DNA of 14,911 nt, taken from NCBI GenBank assembly GCA_964530225.1, contig CAZHBA010000127.1, forward strand, positions 1-14,911. Reading direction: 5' to 3'. The translations under genes and the position numbers were made by a program. How positions within the stretch are numbered: the stretch's first letter is position 1; the number at the start of each line of letters is the position of its first letter. The DNA comes from CAZHBA01 sp964530225. GTDB lineage: Bacteria; Pseudomonadota; Alphaproteobacteria; UBA6615. Below are positions 1 through 7,675 of the stretch, piece by piece. Under the pieces are notes generated by a model. It saw only the letters and a program-made list of their open reading frames with translations. It did no database searches and was not told the origin of the DNA.

Positions 1-768
1 CAGGGGGCGATGGTGTTGTTCGCTGCCCTGACCCTGGTCGGGCTAATGGAGCACGGCATGCCGGTGATTGTGGCACTGCTGTTGGTCGTGGCGGTCATGA
101 CAATCCTCGCGTTTATCATCGAACGCTTCTTGCTGCGCCACCTGATCAATCAGGAGGATATCATCCTGTTCATGGCCACCATCGGCCTGACTTTCCTGAT
201 TCAAGGCTTTGGTGAAATGGTTTGGGGCAGCAACGTCAAGCCGCTCGACGTGGGTATTCCCAGCGAATCATTCGAGGTCGGCGGCATCTTGTTCAACGAG
301 TTTGACTTGTATGCTGCCGGATCGGGGGCGGTGCTGGTGGCTGTGCTGGCGGTGTTCTTTCACTATACCCGCATCGGCCGGGCGCTGCGCGCCGTGGCTG
401 ATGACCATCAGGCTGCCATGGCCGTAGGTATTCCGCTTAAGACCATCTGGATCATCGTTTGGTCGGTTGCCGGCTTTGTTGGTCTGGTCGCCGGCGTTAT
501 GTGGGGAGCCAAGAGCGGCGTGCAATTTTCGTTGTCGCTGATTGCCCTTAAGGCTCTGCCGGTGCTTATTCTTGGTGGCTTCACCTCGGTGCCCGGCGCC
601 ATCGTTGGCGGGCTGATCATTGGTGTCGGTGAGAAGATCGCCGAAATCTACTGGGGACCGCTGGTTGGCGGCGCTATCGAGAACTGGTTTGCCTACATGT
701 TGGCGCTGGCCTTTCTGCTGTTCAGGCCCCAGGGCCTGTTCGGCGAGCGCATCATCGAGCGGGTATAG
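1..768 (+). CDS. livH: LivH-type ABC transporter permease, 5' truncated
   Basis: Inner-membrane permease of a LIV/HAAT-family importer; it pairs with LivM to form the translocation channel. The frame is open from the first base, beginning Q-G-A-M. This matches the middle of the conserved N-terminal NFAQGAM region of LivH, so the true start lies left of the window and roughly 40 residues are missing. The visible part has 255 residues and several hydrophobic segments. It also has the cytoplasmic coupling-helix motif GRALRAVADD followed by A-x-x-VGI, which contacts the ATPase subunits, and the usual end FRPQGLFGER. The stop TAG at 766-768 lies 12 bases before livM, so the two are co-transcribed. 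The Met at base 10 is internal and should not be taken as the start. The family call is secure; the substrate is not readable from the permease. Confidence 0.93.
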   Translation, partial: QGAMVLFAALTLVGLMEHGMPVIVALLLVVAVMTILAFIIERFLLRHLINQEDIILFMATIGLTFLIQGFGEMVWGSNVKPLDVGIPSESFEVGGILFNEFDLYAAGSGAVLVAVLAVFFHYTRIGRALRAVADDHQAAMAVGIPLKTIWIIVWSVAGFVGLVAGVMWGAKSGVQFSLSLIALKALPVLILGGFTSVPGAIVGGLIIGVGEKIAEIYWGPLVGGAIENWFAYMLALAFLLFRPQGLFGERIIERV

Positions 769-780
769 GGGAGACGTCGC

Positions 781-1857
781 GTGCTGTATCGTGAGACCGG
801 ACAGTTCAAGACTAGCTATGGTGCCGATCAATCGGTGTTTCCCATCGTTCAGGACCGCTGGTTTATCGCCGTGGCACTTGCCGTCGCTTTTCTGCTTGTG
901 CCTGTGGTAGCTACAGAATATCTGCTTCAGGCGGTGTTGATCCCTCTGCTGATCTTTTCGCTAGCGGCCATCGGCCTCAACCTGCTGGTCGGCTATGCCG
1001 GGCAGCTGTCGTTGGGTACCGGCGGCTTCATGGCGGTTGGCGCGTACATGACCTACAAGCTGACCACAGCTTTTCCCGAACTCAACATCATAGTCGTGTT
1101 CGTGCTGGCTGGGTTAATCGCCGCTGTCGTCGGCTTGGTGTTTGGCATCCCCAGCCTGCGTATCAAGGGCTTCTACCTGGCTGTCGCCACCCTGGCATCG
1201 CAGTTCTTCTTGCTCTGGTTGTTCAACAAGGTCGCCTGGTTCTACAACTACAATTCGTCGGGCACCATCACCGCGCCGCCGCGCGAGATGTTCGGTGTCA
1301 TTGTCACCGGGCCGACTGCCACTGCTGAGGTGCGCTACACGGTGGTGCTAACCATAGTCGTTATTTTTGCCATTATCGCCAAGAACCTAGTGCGCGGTCG
1401 TCTCGGACGGTCGTGGATGGCGGTGCGCGATATGGACATCGCCGCCGAGATCATCGGCATCCGCCCGTTCCGGACCAAGCTGGTGGCCTTCGCTGTAAGC
1501 TCGTTTTACTGCGGTGTGGCTGGGGCGATGATGGTATTCCTGTGGCTCGGTAGCGCTGAAACCGAGGCATTCTCCATCAACGAATCCTTCAATGTGCTGT
1601 TCATGGTCATTATTGGCGGCCTCGGCAGCATCCTGGGTTCGTTCCTCGGCGCTACCTTCATCGTTGGTTTGCCGATCCTACTGACCAACGCGCCGCAGTG
1701 GTTCGGCGCCTCCATGCCGATCGATTTACAGAAGCATATTGAGATCATGCTGTTCGGCTCGTTGATCATCTTTTTCCTCATCGTCGAGCCCCACGGCTTG
1801 GCGCGGCTGTGGCAAATAACCAAGGAGAAGTTACGTTTATGGCCCTTCCCCTACTAA
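781..1857 (+). CDS. livM: LivM-type ABC transporter permease
   Basis: Second inner-membrane permease of the importer, 358 residues. The start is GTG at 781, supported by AGGGGAG at 767-773 with 7 bases of spacing. A hydrophilic N-terminal stretch of about 27 residues precedes the first membrane segment. In my recollection that extension is typical of LivM proteins encoded next to PaaK-like ligases. Landmarks are NLLVGYAGQLSLG near residues 67-79, LRIKGFYLAVATLASQFF at 126-143 and the coupling helix GRLGRSWMAVRDMDIAAEIIGI at about 207-226. It lies 12 bases after livH and 103 bases before the binding-protein gene. That gap is long enough for a separate promoter or for RNA processing, though I could not identify a convincing -35/-10 pair there. 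Nothing is missing compared with the family. Confidence 0.94.
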   Translation: MLYRETGQFKTSYGADQSVFPIVQDRWFIAVALAVAFLLVPVVATEYLLQAVLIPLLIFSLAAIGLNLLVGYAGQLSLGTGGFMAVGAYMTYKLTTAFPELNIIVVFVLAGLIAAVVGLVFGIPSLRIKGFYLAVATLASQFFLLWLFNKVAWFYNYNSSGTITAPPREMFGVIVTGPTATAEVRYTVVLTIVVIFAIIAKNLVRGRLGRSWMAVRDMDIAAEIIGIRPFRTKLVAFAVSSFYCGVAGAMMVFLWLGSAETEAFSINESFNVLFMVIIGGLGSILGSFLGATFIVGLPILLTNAPQWFGASMPIDLQKHIEIMLFGSLIIFFLIVEPHGLARLWQITKEKLRLWPFPY

Positions 1858-1944
1858 TTGTGGAGATCTGCGGCGTTTGACGCTAAGGATGGGCATGCTA
1901 GCCTTGGAAAAACGTTACGGGTTAACAAAATAAACTTAGATAAC

Positions 1945-1952
1945 AGGAGAGG
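1945..1952 (+). promoter_or_regulatory. Strong ribosome-binding site of the binding-protein gene
   Basis: AGGAGAGG, 8 bases before the ATG at 1961, is the best Shine-Dalgarno match in the importer genes. It follows an A/T-rich leader (about 1921-1944) in an otherwise GC-rich gap. This fits the high expression that periplasmic binding proteins usually need. Confidence 0.75.
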
Positions 1953-1960
1953 ATATCGTC

Positions 1961-3280
1961 ATGCTACGTAATCTGACACTTGCTCTGCTTGGCGCAGCGG
2001 TCGGCGTAACCGGGCTGGTTTCAACCACGCCGGCAGCGGAAGCCGACGAGCAGTTCATTCCCATGCTGGTCTACCGTACCGGGGCTTATGCTCCCAGCGG
2101 TATTCCGGTGGCCAACGGGTTTCGCGACTACTACACGATGATCAACAACCGCGATGGCGGTATTAACGGCGTTAAGATCACTTTCGAGGAGTGCGAAACC
2201 GAGTACAACACCAAGCTTGGTGTCGAGTGTTACGAGAAACTCAAGAACAAGGGCCCAACCGGTGCGTCGCTGGTCAACCCGTTCTCGACCGGTATCACCT
2301 ACCAGCTCATCCCCAAGGCGTCGGTTGACAAAATTCCGATCTTCTCTATGGGCTATGGCCGCACGGCAGCCGCCGACGGTCGAGTGTTCGAGTGGGTGTT
2401 CAACTTTCCCACCACCTATTGGAGCCAGGCATCGGCGTTCATTCGCTACGTCGCTCAGCAGGAGGGTGGCGAGGCCAACCTCAAGGGTAAAAAGATTACC
2501 CACGTCTACCACAACTCGGCCTATGGTAGGGAAGCCAACCCGACGCTCGAAGTTTTGGCCAAGAAGTATGGTTATAAGCTAACCCTGCTGGCGGTCGATC
2601 ATCCCGGTCAGGAGCAGAAGGCGACTTGGCTACAGATTCGCCGAGGCAAGCCCGATTGGGTATTTATGTCCGGTTGGGGAGTGATGAACCAGGTGGCGGT
2701 TAAGGAAGCCGTGGCGATCAAGTATCCCATGGATCACTTTGTGGGTAACTGGTGGTCGGGTTCAGATGCCGACGTGGTTCCCGCCGCCGCTGGGGCGAAG
2801 GGCTATAAGTCGGCCACCTTCCACTCGCCCAAGAGCAACTTCGGGGTCCACGCTGACATCGTCAAGCATGTCTACGGTGGCGATGCCGCCAAGGCGCGGT
2901 CCAACAGCTTTGGTGAAGTGCTCTACAACCGGGCCATGGTAAACGCCATGTATTCAGTCGAGGCTATCCGCACGGCCCAGGGCAAGTATGGCAAACGCTC
3001 ACTAACTGGGACCGAAGTACGTTGGGGCCTTGAAAACCTTGACCTTACCAAGACACGCCTCAAGGAGTTGGGCATGGAAGGTTTTACGAGGCCGGTCAAA
3101 GTCAGTTGCAAGGACCATGAGACTGGTGGGCCGATCATCATTCAGCAGTGGGATGGCAGCAATTGGAACATTGTTAGTGACTGGGTGTCGCCAATCCGCG
3201 AGGTGGTACGACCCATGGTCGAAAAGGCGGCTGCGAGCTACGCCACCGAGAATGGCATCACGCCGCGCAGCTGTAATTGA
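1961..3280 (+). CDS. Periplasmic substrate-binding protein of LIV/HAAT-type ABC transporter
   Basis: Secreted binding protein that would deliver ligand to the LivHM permease. It has 439 residues, longer than the classical LivK/LivJ of about 370. The signal peptide has M-L-R-N, a hydrophobic core to about residue 20, then P-A-A-E-A followed by D-E-Q, so cleavage is likely after Ala28. The mature protein begins with a beta strand (FIPMLVYRTG) and shows the periplasmic-binding type 1 fold, with A-N-G-F-R-D-Y, D-G-G-I-N-G and the cysteine pair in EECETEYNTKLGVECYEKLK. There is no N-terminal lipobox. Ligand residues typical of leucine binders are not evident, and the neighbouring ligase hints at an organic or aromatic acid rather than an amino acid; this is inference. 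The ATG has a strong SD, and an intrinsic terminator follows 14 bases after the stop. Confidence 0.92.
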   Translation: MLRNLTLALLGAAVGVTGLVSTTPAAEADEQFIPMLVYRTGAYAPSGIPVANGFRDYYTMINNRDGGINGVKITFEECETEYNTKLGVECYEKLKNKGPTGASLVNPFSTGITYQLIPKASVDKIPIFSMGYGRTAAADGRVFEWVFNFPTTYWSQASAFIRYVAQQEGGEANLKGKKITHVYHNSAYGREANPTLEVLAKKYGYKLTLLAVDHPGQEQKATWLQIRRGKPDWVFMSGWGVMNQVAVKEAVAIKYPMDHFVGNWWSGSDADVVPAAAGAKGYKSATFHSPKSNFGVHADIVKHVYGGDAAKARSNSFGEVLYNRAMVNAMYSVEAIRTAQGKYGKRSLTGTEVRWGLENLDLTKTRLKELGMEGFTRPVKVSCKDHETGGPIIIQQWDGSNWNIVSDWVSPIREVVRPMVEKAAASYATENGITPRSCN

Positions 3281-3293
3281 TTGTTGGTAATAA

Positions 3294-3338
3294 CAGGTGG
3301 GCGGGGGTCGTTTGCGGCCTCGCCCACTTGTTTTTTTT
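3294..3338 (+). terminator. Rho-independent terminator between binding-protein gene and livF
   Basis: The left arm CAGGTGGGCG (3294-3303) pairs with CGCCCACTTG (3321-3330), with one G-T wobble. The 17-base loop can itself pair partly. Eight T residues follow directly at 3331-3338. This is the clearest intrinsic terminator in the window. It lies inside the transporter operon, between the stop at 3280 and the livF start. It would lower, or by read-through set, expression of the ATPase and ligase relative to the binding protein. Confidence 0.9.
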
Positions 3339-3364
3339 GTCTCATTCTGAATTCGACCGCCGCC

Positions 3365-4216
3365 ATGACAAACGTCACCACTGCAATGCCAGCTGACACC
3401 AACACCGGCGCGGCCGAACTGGTGCTCCGTATCAATAACGTCGAGGTCATCTATGACCACGTCATTCTGGTACTCAAAGGGGTCTCTCTTGAGGTCCCCA
3501 AAGGCAGTATTGTTGCGCTGTTGGGGGCCAACGGTGCGGGTAAAACGACCACCCTCAAGGCGATCTCGAACCTCCTTCGATCCGAGCGTGGTGACGTCAC
3601 CAAGGGGACCATCGAGTTCGATGGCGAGCGTGTCGAAAGTCTCACCCCCAATGACTTGGTCAAGCGCGGTGTCGTCCAGGTTATGGAGGGTCGCCATTGC
3701 TTTGAGCACCTGACTGTTGAGGAGAACCTGCTGACCGGTGCCTATGTGCGAGGTGATGGGAAGGCGGCGATCCGCGCCGACCTCGACAAGGTTTATGACT
3801 ATTTTCCCCGGCTGCGCGAGCGCTTCAGCGTCCAGGCCGGCTATGCCTCGGGCGGTGAACAACAGATGTGCGCTCTGGGCCGGGCGCTTATGGCGCGACC
3901 CCGCATGATCCTGCTGGACGAACCGTCGATGGGGTTGGCGCCGCAACTGGTCGAGGAAATTTTTGAGATCGTTGATAGGCTCAACAAGAACGAAGGCGTG
4001 ACCTTTCTGCTGGCCGAGCAAAATACCAACGTCGCGCTGCAGTACGCCGATTACGGCTATATTCTCGAAAACGGGCGTGTGGTGCTCGATGGTGATGCCG
4101 AAGCGTTGCGCAGCAACGAGGACGTCAAGGAATTTTATCTCGGTCTGTCGACCGCGGGCCGGCGTAGCTACCGCGACGTCAAGCATTACCGTCGGCGCAA
4201 ACGCTGGCTCGTCTAA
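3365..4216 (+). CDS. livF: LivF-type ABC transporter ATP-binding protein
   Basis: Cytoplasmic ATPase that powers the importer, 283 residues from ATG 3365. ATG 3386 is an in-frame alternative. The frame is open back to TTG 3281, but that would put the terminator at 3294-3338 inside the gene, so I reject the longer form. No clear SD precedes either ATG. Motifs: Walker A GANGAGKTT (54-62), Q-loop Q105, signature SGGEQQ (162-167) and Walker B MILLDEP (181-187). EQN at 218-220 occupies the H-switch position, where LivF proteins normally carry Q rather than H. The C-terminus carries a strongly basic tail (SYRDVKHYRRRKRWLV, from about residue 268), longer than in E. coli LivF. I recall this tail from livF genes beside PaaK-like ligases. 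The partner LivG is not in the window. The ligase gene starts 14 bases downstream. Confidence 0.93.
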   Translation: MTNVTTAMPADTNTGAAELVLRINNVEVIYDHVILVLKGVSLEVPKGSIVALLGANGAGKTTTLKAISNLLRSERGDVTKGTIEFDGERVESLTPNDLVKRGVVQVMEGRHCFEHLTVEENLLTGAYVRGDGKAAIRADLDKVYDYFPRLRERFSVQAGYASGGEQQMCALGRALMARPRMILLDEPSMGLAPQLVEEIFEIVDRLNKNEGVTFLLAEQNTNVALQYADYGYILENGRVVLDGDAEALRSNEDVKEFYLGLSTAGRRSYRDVKHYRRRKRWLV

Positions 4217-4230
4217 GTCCAGTCGCCGTA

Positions 4231-5484
4231 ATGGCCGAACCTCAATATTACGATAGCCAGGAAACGCGCGAGCCAGAAGTGCGCGAAGTCGAGCTATTTG
4301 TCGCGGTCCGTGCGCAAATCGCCTACGCAAAAGCAAATGCAACCTATTTTGCCAACACCCTGGCCGATATCGACCCCGGTAGCGTAACCGATCGGCAGGA
4401 ACTGGCCCAGCTACCAGTGCTGCGCAAAGGCGCGCTGATCGAAATGCAGCGCCAGAATCCACCCTTTGGCGGTGTTGTAGCGCAATCGGTATCTGAACTG
4501 GCGCGGTTGTTCACCTCGCCGGGACCGATCTACGAACCGCAGGGCAGGAGCGGCGATTACTGGCGGCTAGCGCGTGCGCTCCATGCCGCCGGCTTTCGCC
4601 AGGGCGATGTCGTGCACAACAGCTTTGCCTATCACCTAACCCCTGCTGGCGCTATGTTGGAATCGGCGGCGCAGGCGCTAGGATGTCCGGTCATACCAGC
4701 GGGAACCGGCAATACTGAACAACAAGTGCAAGTTATCGAAGACTTGAAGCCCACCGCCTATACCGGGGTTCCCGACTATCTCAAGATCCTGCTCGATAAG
4801 GCAGAAGATCTGGGCCGTGACGCCTCGTCGATCTCCAAGGCCGCGGTATCGGGCGCGGCGCTGCCGCCTTCGTTACGTGCGGAATTGCAAGATCGCGGTG
4901 TCCAGATTCTGCAATGCTACGCCACCGCCGACCTCGGTTTGATTGGCTATGAGACCCGAGCCAATGGCGAATTATGCGATGGCATGATGGTCGACGAAAG
5001 TATCGTTATCGAGATAGTCCGACCGGGTACAGGCGATCCGGTGCCGGTGGGCGAGGTGGGGGAGGTCGTGGTCACCACGCTGAATCCGGAACATCCTCTA
5101 ATCCGCTTTGCCACCGGCGATCTCTCCGCTATTTTGCCAGAGGCTAGCCCGTGCGGGCGCACCAATATACGTATCAAGGGCTGGATGGGTCGAGCCGATC
5201 AGACGACCAAAGTGAAGGGTATATTCGTCCGGCCCGAGCAGGTTGACGCCGTTATCAAACGGCATCCCGAAATTGTCCGTGGGCGTCTGTTGGTGACACG
5301 TGAGGGCGAGCAAGACACCATGATGCTGCAGTGCGAAGCTGGCGATACTGGTCCAGACCTTGCTGAAGCGGTTGCGGCGAGCATCACAGATGTCACTAAG
5401 CTCCGGGCTACGGTCGAAATCGTCGTCCCGGGATCGCTCGCCAACGATGGTATAGTGATTGACGACACACGGCCGGTCGGGTAA
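4231..5484 (+). CDS. PaaK-like AMP-binding acyl-CoA ligase homologue, divergent active site
   Basis: Member of the phenylacetate-CoA ligase branch of adenylate-forming enzymes, 417 residues (PaaK is about 430). Family members convert a carboxylic acid, ATP and CoA to acyl-CoA, AMP and PPi in the cytoplasm. Recognisable blocks are S-G-A-A-L (207-211), CYATADLGLIGYE (229-241, A5 region), RFATGD (292-297, A7) and G-R-A-D-Q-T-T-K-V-K-G-I-F-V-R-P (320-335, A8 and hinge). Two parts are abnormal. The P-loop, normally SSGTTGKPT, is SPGPIYEPQG (96-105). The C-terminal position where PaaK-type enzymes carry the A10 lysine (SEGK or NDGK) reads NDGI, with Ile408. The gene starts 14 bases after livF, without a clear SD, so translation is probably coupled. 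The natural reading is activation of the imported acid, but catalytic competence is uncertain. Substrate unknown. Confidence 0.82.
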   Translation: MAEPQYYDSQETREPEVREVELFVAVRAQIAYAKANATYFANTLADIDPGSVTDRQELAQLPVLRKGALIEMQRQNPPFGGVVAQSVSELARLFTSPGPIYEPQGRSGDYWRLARALHAAGFRQGDVVHNSFAYHLTPAGAMLESAAQALGCPVIPAGTGNTEQQVQVIEDLKPTAYTGVPDYLKILLDKAEDLGRDASSISKAAVSGAALPPSLRAELQDRGVQILQCYATADLGLIGYETRANGELCDGMMVDESIVIEIVRPGTGDPVPVGEVGEVVVTTLNPEHPLIRFATGDLSAILPEASPCGRTNIRIKGWMGRADQTTKVKGIFVRPEQVDAVIKRHPEIVRGRLLVTREGEQDTMMLQCEAGDTGPDLAEAVAASITDVTKLRATVEIVVPGSLANDGIVIDDTRPVG

Positions 5485-5585
5485 CCCGCGCCGGGGTATT
5501 CAAGAACGGCAGAAACATCCCGTTTCCCCTGCGTGTCGCCCACATGGCGACCGTAGCCGAATAGCGAGAGGATTGGAGAACCGAT

Positions 5586-6599
5586 ATGCGCGCCGCTGTC
5601 GTCAAAGAACCGGGGCTCGCCAATTTGGCGGTTGTCGATTTATCCGATCCAGAGCCGGGGGTTGGCGAGGTGTTGGTGCGTATGCGTGCGGCGACCCTCA
5701 ATTACCGCGACATGCTGACTGTCGAGGGTGGCTATGGTACGAAACAGCGAACGGTTGATTTCATACCGCTGTCCGATGGTGCCGGTGAAGTGGCCGTGGT
5801 GGGCGAGGGCGTGACCCGCTTCAAACCCGGCGATCGGGTTGTCGGAAATTTTTTCCAGCAATGGCTGGCTGGCGATCCCGACCACAGTAATATGCGATCG
5901 GGATTGGGCGGTGTACTCGACGGCGTTGCTTCGGAACTGCGGGTATTTCCAGATTACGGTATTTGCCATACCCCCGACCATTTGACCGATGCGGAAGCAG
6001 CAGCGCTACCGTGCGCCGGGTTGACCGCGTGGAGCGCTGTTATCGATCAGGGCCGCACGGCACCGGGCAATATCGTTCTCACCCAGGGTACCGGTGGCGT
6101 ATCGGTTTTCGCAGTGCAGTTCGCCAAATTATCTGGGGCCGAGGTTATCGCCACGTCTTCGTCGGACGACAAGCTCAAGCGGGTGCGTGCGCTCGGCGCC
6201 GATCACACCATTAACTACGCCAAGACGCCCGAATGGGCACGGTCGGCGCGCGATGTCAACCATGGCCGTGGCGTCGATCTGGTGGTCGAAGTCGGTGGCG
6301 CGGGCACGTTGGAGCAATCGATTAAGGCGGTGCGGCCGGGCGGTGCGATCTGCCTGATCGGCGTGCTGTCGGGCTCCAATCACGAATTTCGCCTGCCGTT
6401 GGTGGTCACCAGCAAGATCCGTTTGGAAGGCGTCACCTGCGGTAGCCGCGAACAGTTTGAGGCGATGTTGCGCGCCATCGATCAGCACAAGTTGCATCCG
6501 GTCCTCGACGAGCGCGTTTTTGGCCTCGACGAGCTACCGGCCGCCTTCGCCTATATGCGCAATGGCCGCCACTTTGGCAAAATCGTGGTGGAGATTTAG
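5586..6599 (+). CDS. Zinc-independent MDR oxidoreductase (quinone oxidoreductase-like)
   Basis: Cytoplasmic NAD(P)H-dependent medium-chain dehydrogenase/reductase, 337 residues. GGAG at 5575-5578 lies 7 bases before the ATG. The N-terminal GroES-like domain contains NYRDMLTVEGGY (39-50). The catalytic-zinc Cys of alcohol dehydrogenases is replaced by Asn39, and the four-Cys structural-zinc loop is absent. The protein is therefore of the quinone-oxidoreductase/enoyl-reductase type despite frequent 'zinc-binding alcohol dehydrogenase' labels. The Rossmann domain shows T-Q-G-T-G-G-V-S-V-F-A-V-Q-F-A-K (166-181), then a D-L-V-V-E-V-G-G strand, and ends HFGKIVVEI. It starts 101 bases after the ligase, possibly in the same transcript. 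It converges with the SDR gene, and the two stop codons overlap by 4 bases. Substrate not determinable. Confidence 0.9.
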   Translation: MRAAVVKEPGLANLAVVDLSDPEPGVGEVLVRMRAATLNYRDMLTVEGGYGTKQRTVDFIPLSDGAGEVAVVGEGVTRFKPGDRVVGNFFQQWLAGDPDHSNMRSGLGGVLDGVASELRVFPDYGICHTPDHLTDAEAAALPCAGLTAWSAVIDQGRTAPGNIVLTQGTGGVSVFAVQFAKLSGAEVIATSSSDDKLKRVRALGADHTINYAKTPEWARSARDVNHGRGVDLVVEVGGAGTLEQSIKAVRPGGAICLIGVLSGSNHEFRLPLVVTSKIRLEGVTCGSREQFEAMLRAIDQHKLHPVLDERVFGLDELPAAFAYMRNGRHFGKIVVEI

Positions 6600-7333
6600 C
6601 GCGCGCCGGAGACCAATAGCTTGGTGCCGGCTACGTAGGACGCTTCGTCCGACAGTAGCCACAGAATCGCGTTGGCCACCTCGTGCGCCTGGCCGGCGCG
6701 CTTCATTGGTAGCTTCGGCCCCATATTCTCAACCCGGCCGGGTGGCTGAATTTCGGTATCTATGAGGCCGGGACTAACCGAATTGACGCGGATGCCTTCA
6801 GCCACCACTTCCTGCGCCATACCCCAGTTGAGCGAGTCGACTGCACCCTTCGAGGCGGCGTAGGGTACGTTGAAGCCGGCGCCGCCCAAGTGTGAGGATG
6901 CCGATGACAAATTCACGATGGCGCCACCCTTGCCACCATGCTTGGTCGACATACGCTTGATTGCCTCGCGCGAGCAGATTAGCGTCGCTGTGATATTGAG
7001 GTTCCACAATTTCTCCATCGCTTCATAGGGTAGTTCGTCGACGCGCGCATAGGGGCCAACGATGCCCGCGCTGTTGACCAGTTGGGTGACCGTTCCGAGT
7101 TCCTTGTCGACGGTCTCGAACATCCGCATGATATCTTCTTCTTTGGTGATATCGGCCTGCACGGTGAGCGCTTTGGCGCCAGCCTTCTCGCACGCGGCGA
7201 CGGTCTCGTCGGCGCGTGCTTTGTTGCTCACATAATTGACGCAGATGGCCTCGTAACCGCGTTCGGCAGCGCCAATGCAGGTGGCGGCGCCGAGACCGCG
7301 GTTGCCGCCGGTGACAACAAGAACTCTCGACAT
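6596..7333 (-). CDS. SDR-family NAD(P)-dependent oxidoreductase
   Basis: Classical short-chain dehydrogenase/reductase, 245 residues, single cytoplasmic Rossmann domain. TGGNRGLG (8-15) is the dinucleotide-binding motif and NSAG (87-90) stands for the usual NNAG. The Ser cluster N-L-S-S-A-S-S (141-147) precedes Y158-A-A-S-K162, completing the Ser-Tyr-Lys active site. VNSVSPGLIDTEI follows, and the C-terminus (S-Y-V-A-G-T-K-L-L-V-S-G-A-R) is that of FabG-like members. The minus-strand SD GGGGGAG (complement of 7340-7346) lies 6 bases from the ATG. A NYVSNKA pattern after beta-2 (33-39), without an Asp at the end of that strand, suggests NADP(H); this is inference. Its stop overlaps that of the convergent MDR gene by 4 bases. 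It is divergent from the hydroxypyruvate isomerase-like gene. Substrate unknown; a FabG-like or sugar/polyol dehydrogenase role is possible. Confidence 0.92.
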   Translation of the reverse strand: MSRVLVVTGGNRGLGAATCIGAAERGYEAICVNYVSNKARADETVAACEKAGAKALTVQADITKEEDIMRMFETVDKELGTVTQLVNSAGIVGPYARVDELPYEAMEKLWNLNITATLICSREAIKRMSTKHGGKGGAIVNLSSASSHLGGAGFNVPYAASKGAVDSLNWGMAQEVVAEGIRVNSVSPGLIDTEIQPPGRVENMGPKLPMKRAGQAHEVANAILWLLSDEASYVAGTKLLVSGAR

Positions 7334-7542
7334 GGTGATCTCCCCCGAGGACTGGTTATGGGTTTTTCTGGCTACGTGGTCGCGTTGACCTGTGTGGCAT
7401 AGCGTGAATGGCCCGGTGTGATCAATCTTGGCGGATAGGTCGGGCGCATAGCCCCTTCATGCAACTACTGGAATTGCCGCCGCGCACCGGTTTTGCCATA
7501 AACGGATTTATATCAGTTGCAACTTGGCGAAGCGGAGTGCAT
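7334..7542. promoter_or_regulatory. Divergent intergenic region between SDR and hyi genes
   Basis: These 209 bases separate the SDR (-) from the small ORF/hyi pair (+) and must hold promoters for both unless transcription enters from elsewhere. A frame is open through part of it (7408 onward), but its N-terminal part has no SD and no recognisable protein. I saw no confident -35/-10 pair. The stretch near 7498-7516 is A/T-rich (containing TTTATATCAG), but spacing to a -35-like TTGCCA at 7493 is too short. Confidence 0.4.
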
Positions 7543-7674
7543 ATGGGCGACCAAGATGTCCGAGCCTTCGAGGTGATTTTCGAGTACGATGCGCTGAAGG
7601 ACTATGGCGTAGTCCATCTCGATACGCCTATCTCCGCCGAAGCTGTCTGGCGGTTAATTAACGGTGAGTGCTGA
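7543..7674 (+). CDS. Possible 43-residue small protein coupled to hyi
   Basis: A short ORF starting at ATG 7543 with GGAG at 7534-7537, 5 bases upstream. It ends TGA 7672-7674, one base before the ATG of the next gene (TGAGATG), which is the arrangement expected of translational coupling. Its third codon positions are mostly G/C, like real genes here. The product begins MGDQDVRAFEVIFEYDAL, is acidic, and has no signal peptide or membrane segment. I do not recognise a family. The frame stays open upstream to ATG 7408, which would give 88 residues, but that start lacks an SD. It could also be the C-terminal relic of a lost gene, or a leader whose translation opens the hyi start. Confidence is limited by length. 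Confidence 0.4.
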   Translation: MGDQDVRAFEVIFEYDALKDYGVVHLDTPISAEAVWRLINGEC

Positions 7675-7675
7675 G

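Noticed and set aside
1904..1942. Possible sigma-70 promoter before the binding-protein gene
   Set aside because: TTGGAA at 1904 resembles a -35 box, but the hexamer 17 bases on (AAAATA) is a poor -10 match; not supported well enough to call.
3002..4462. 486-codon open frame on the minus strand
   Set aside because: It lies antisense to the binding-protein end, the terminator, livF and the ligase start, all of which have clear family motifs. The translation is Arg/His-rich shadow sequence.
5473..5494. Imperfect GC hairpin with the ligase stop codon in its loop
   Set aside because: Two 4-bp stems (CCGG and CGGG with their complements), a bulge and no T-run; easily found by chance in GC-rich DNA.
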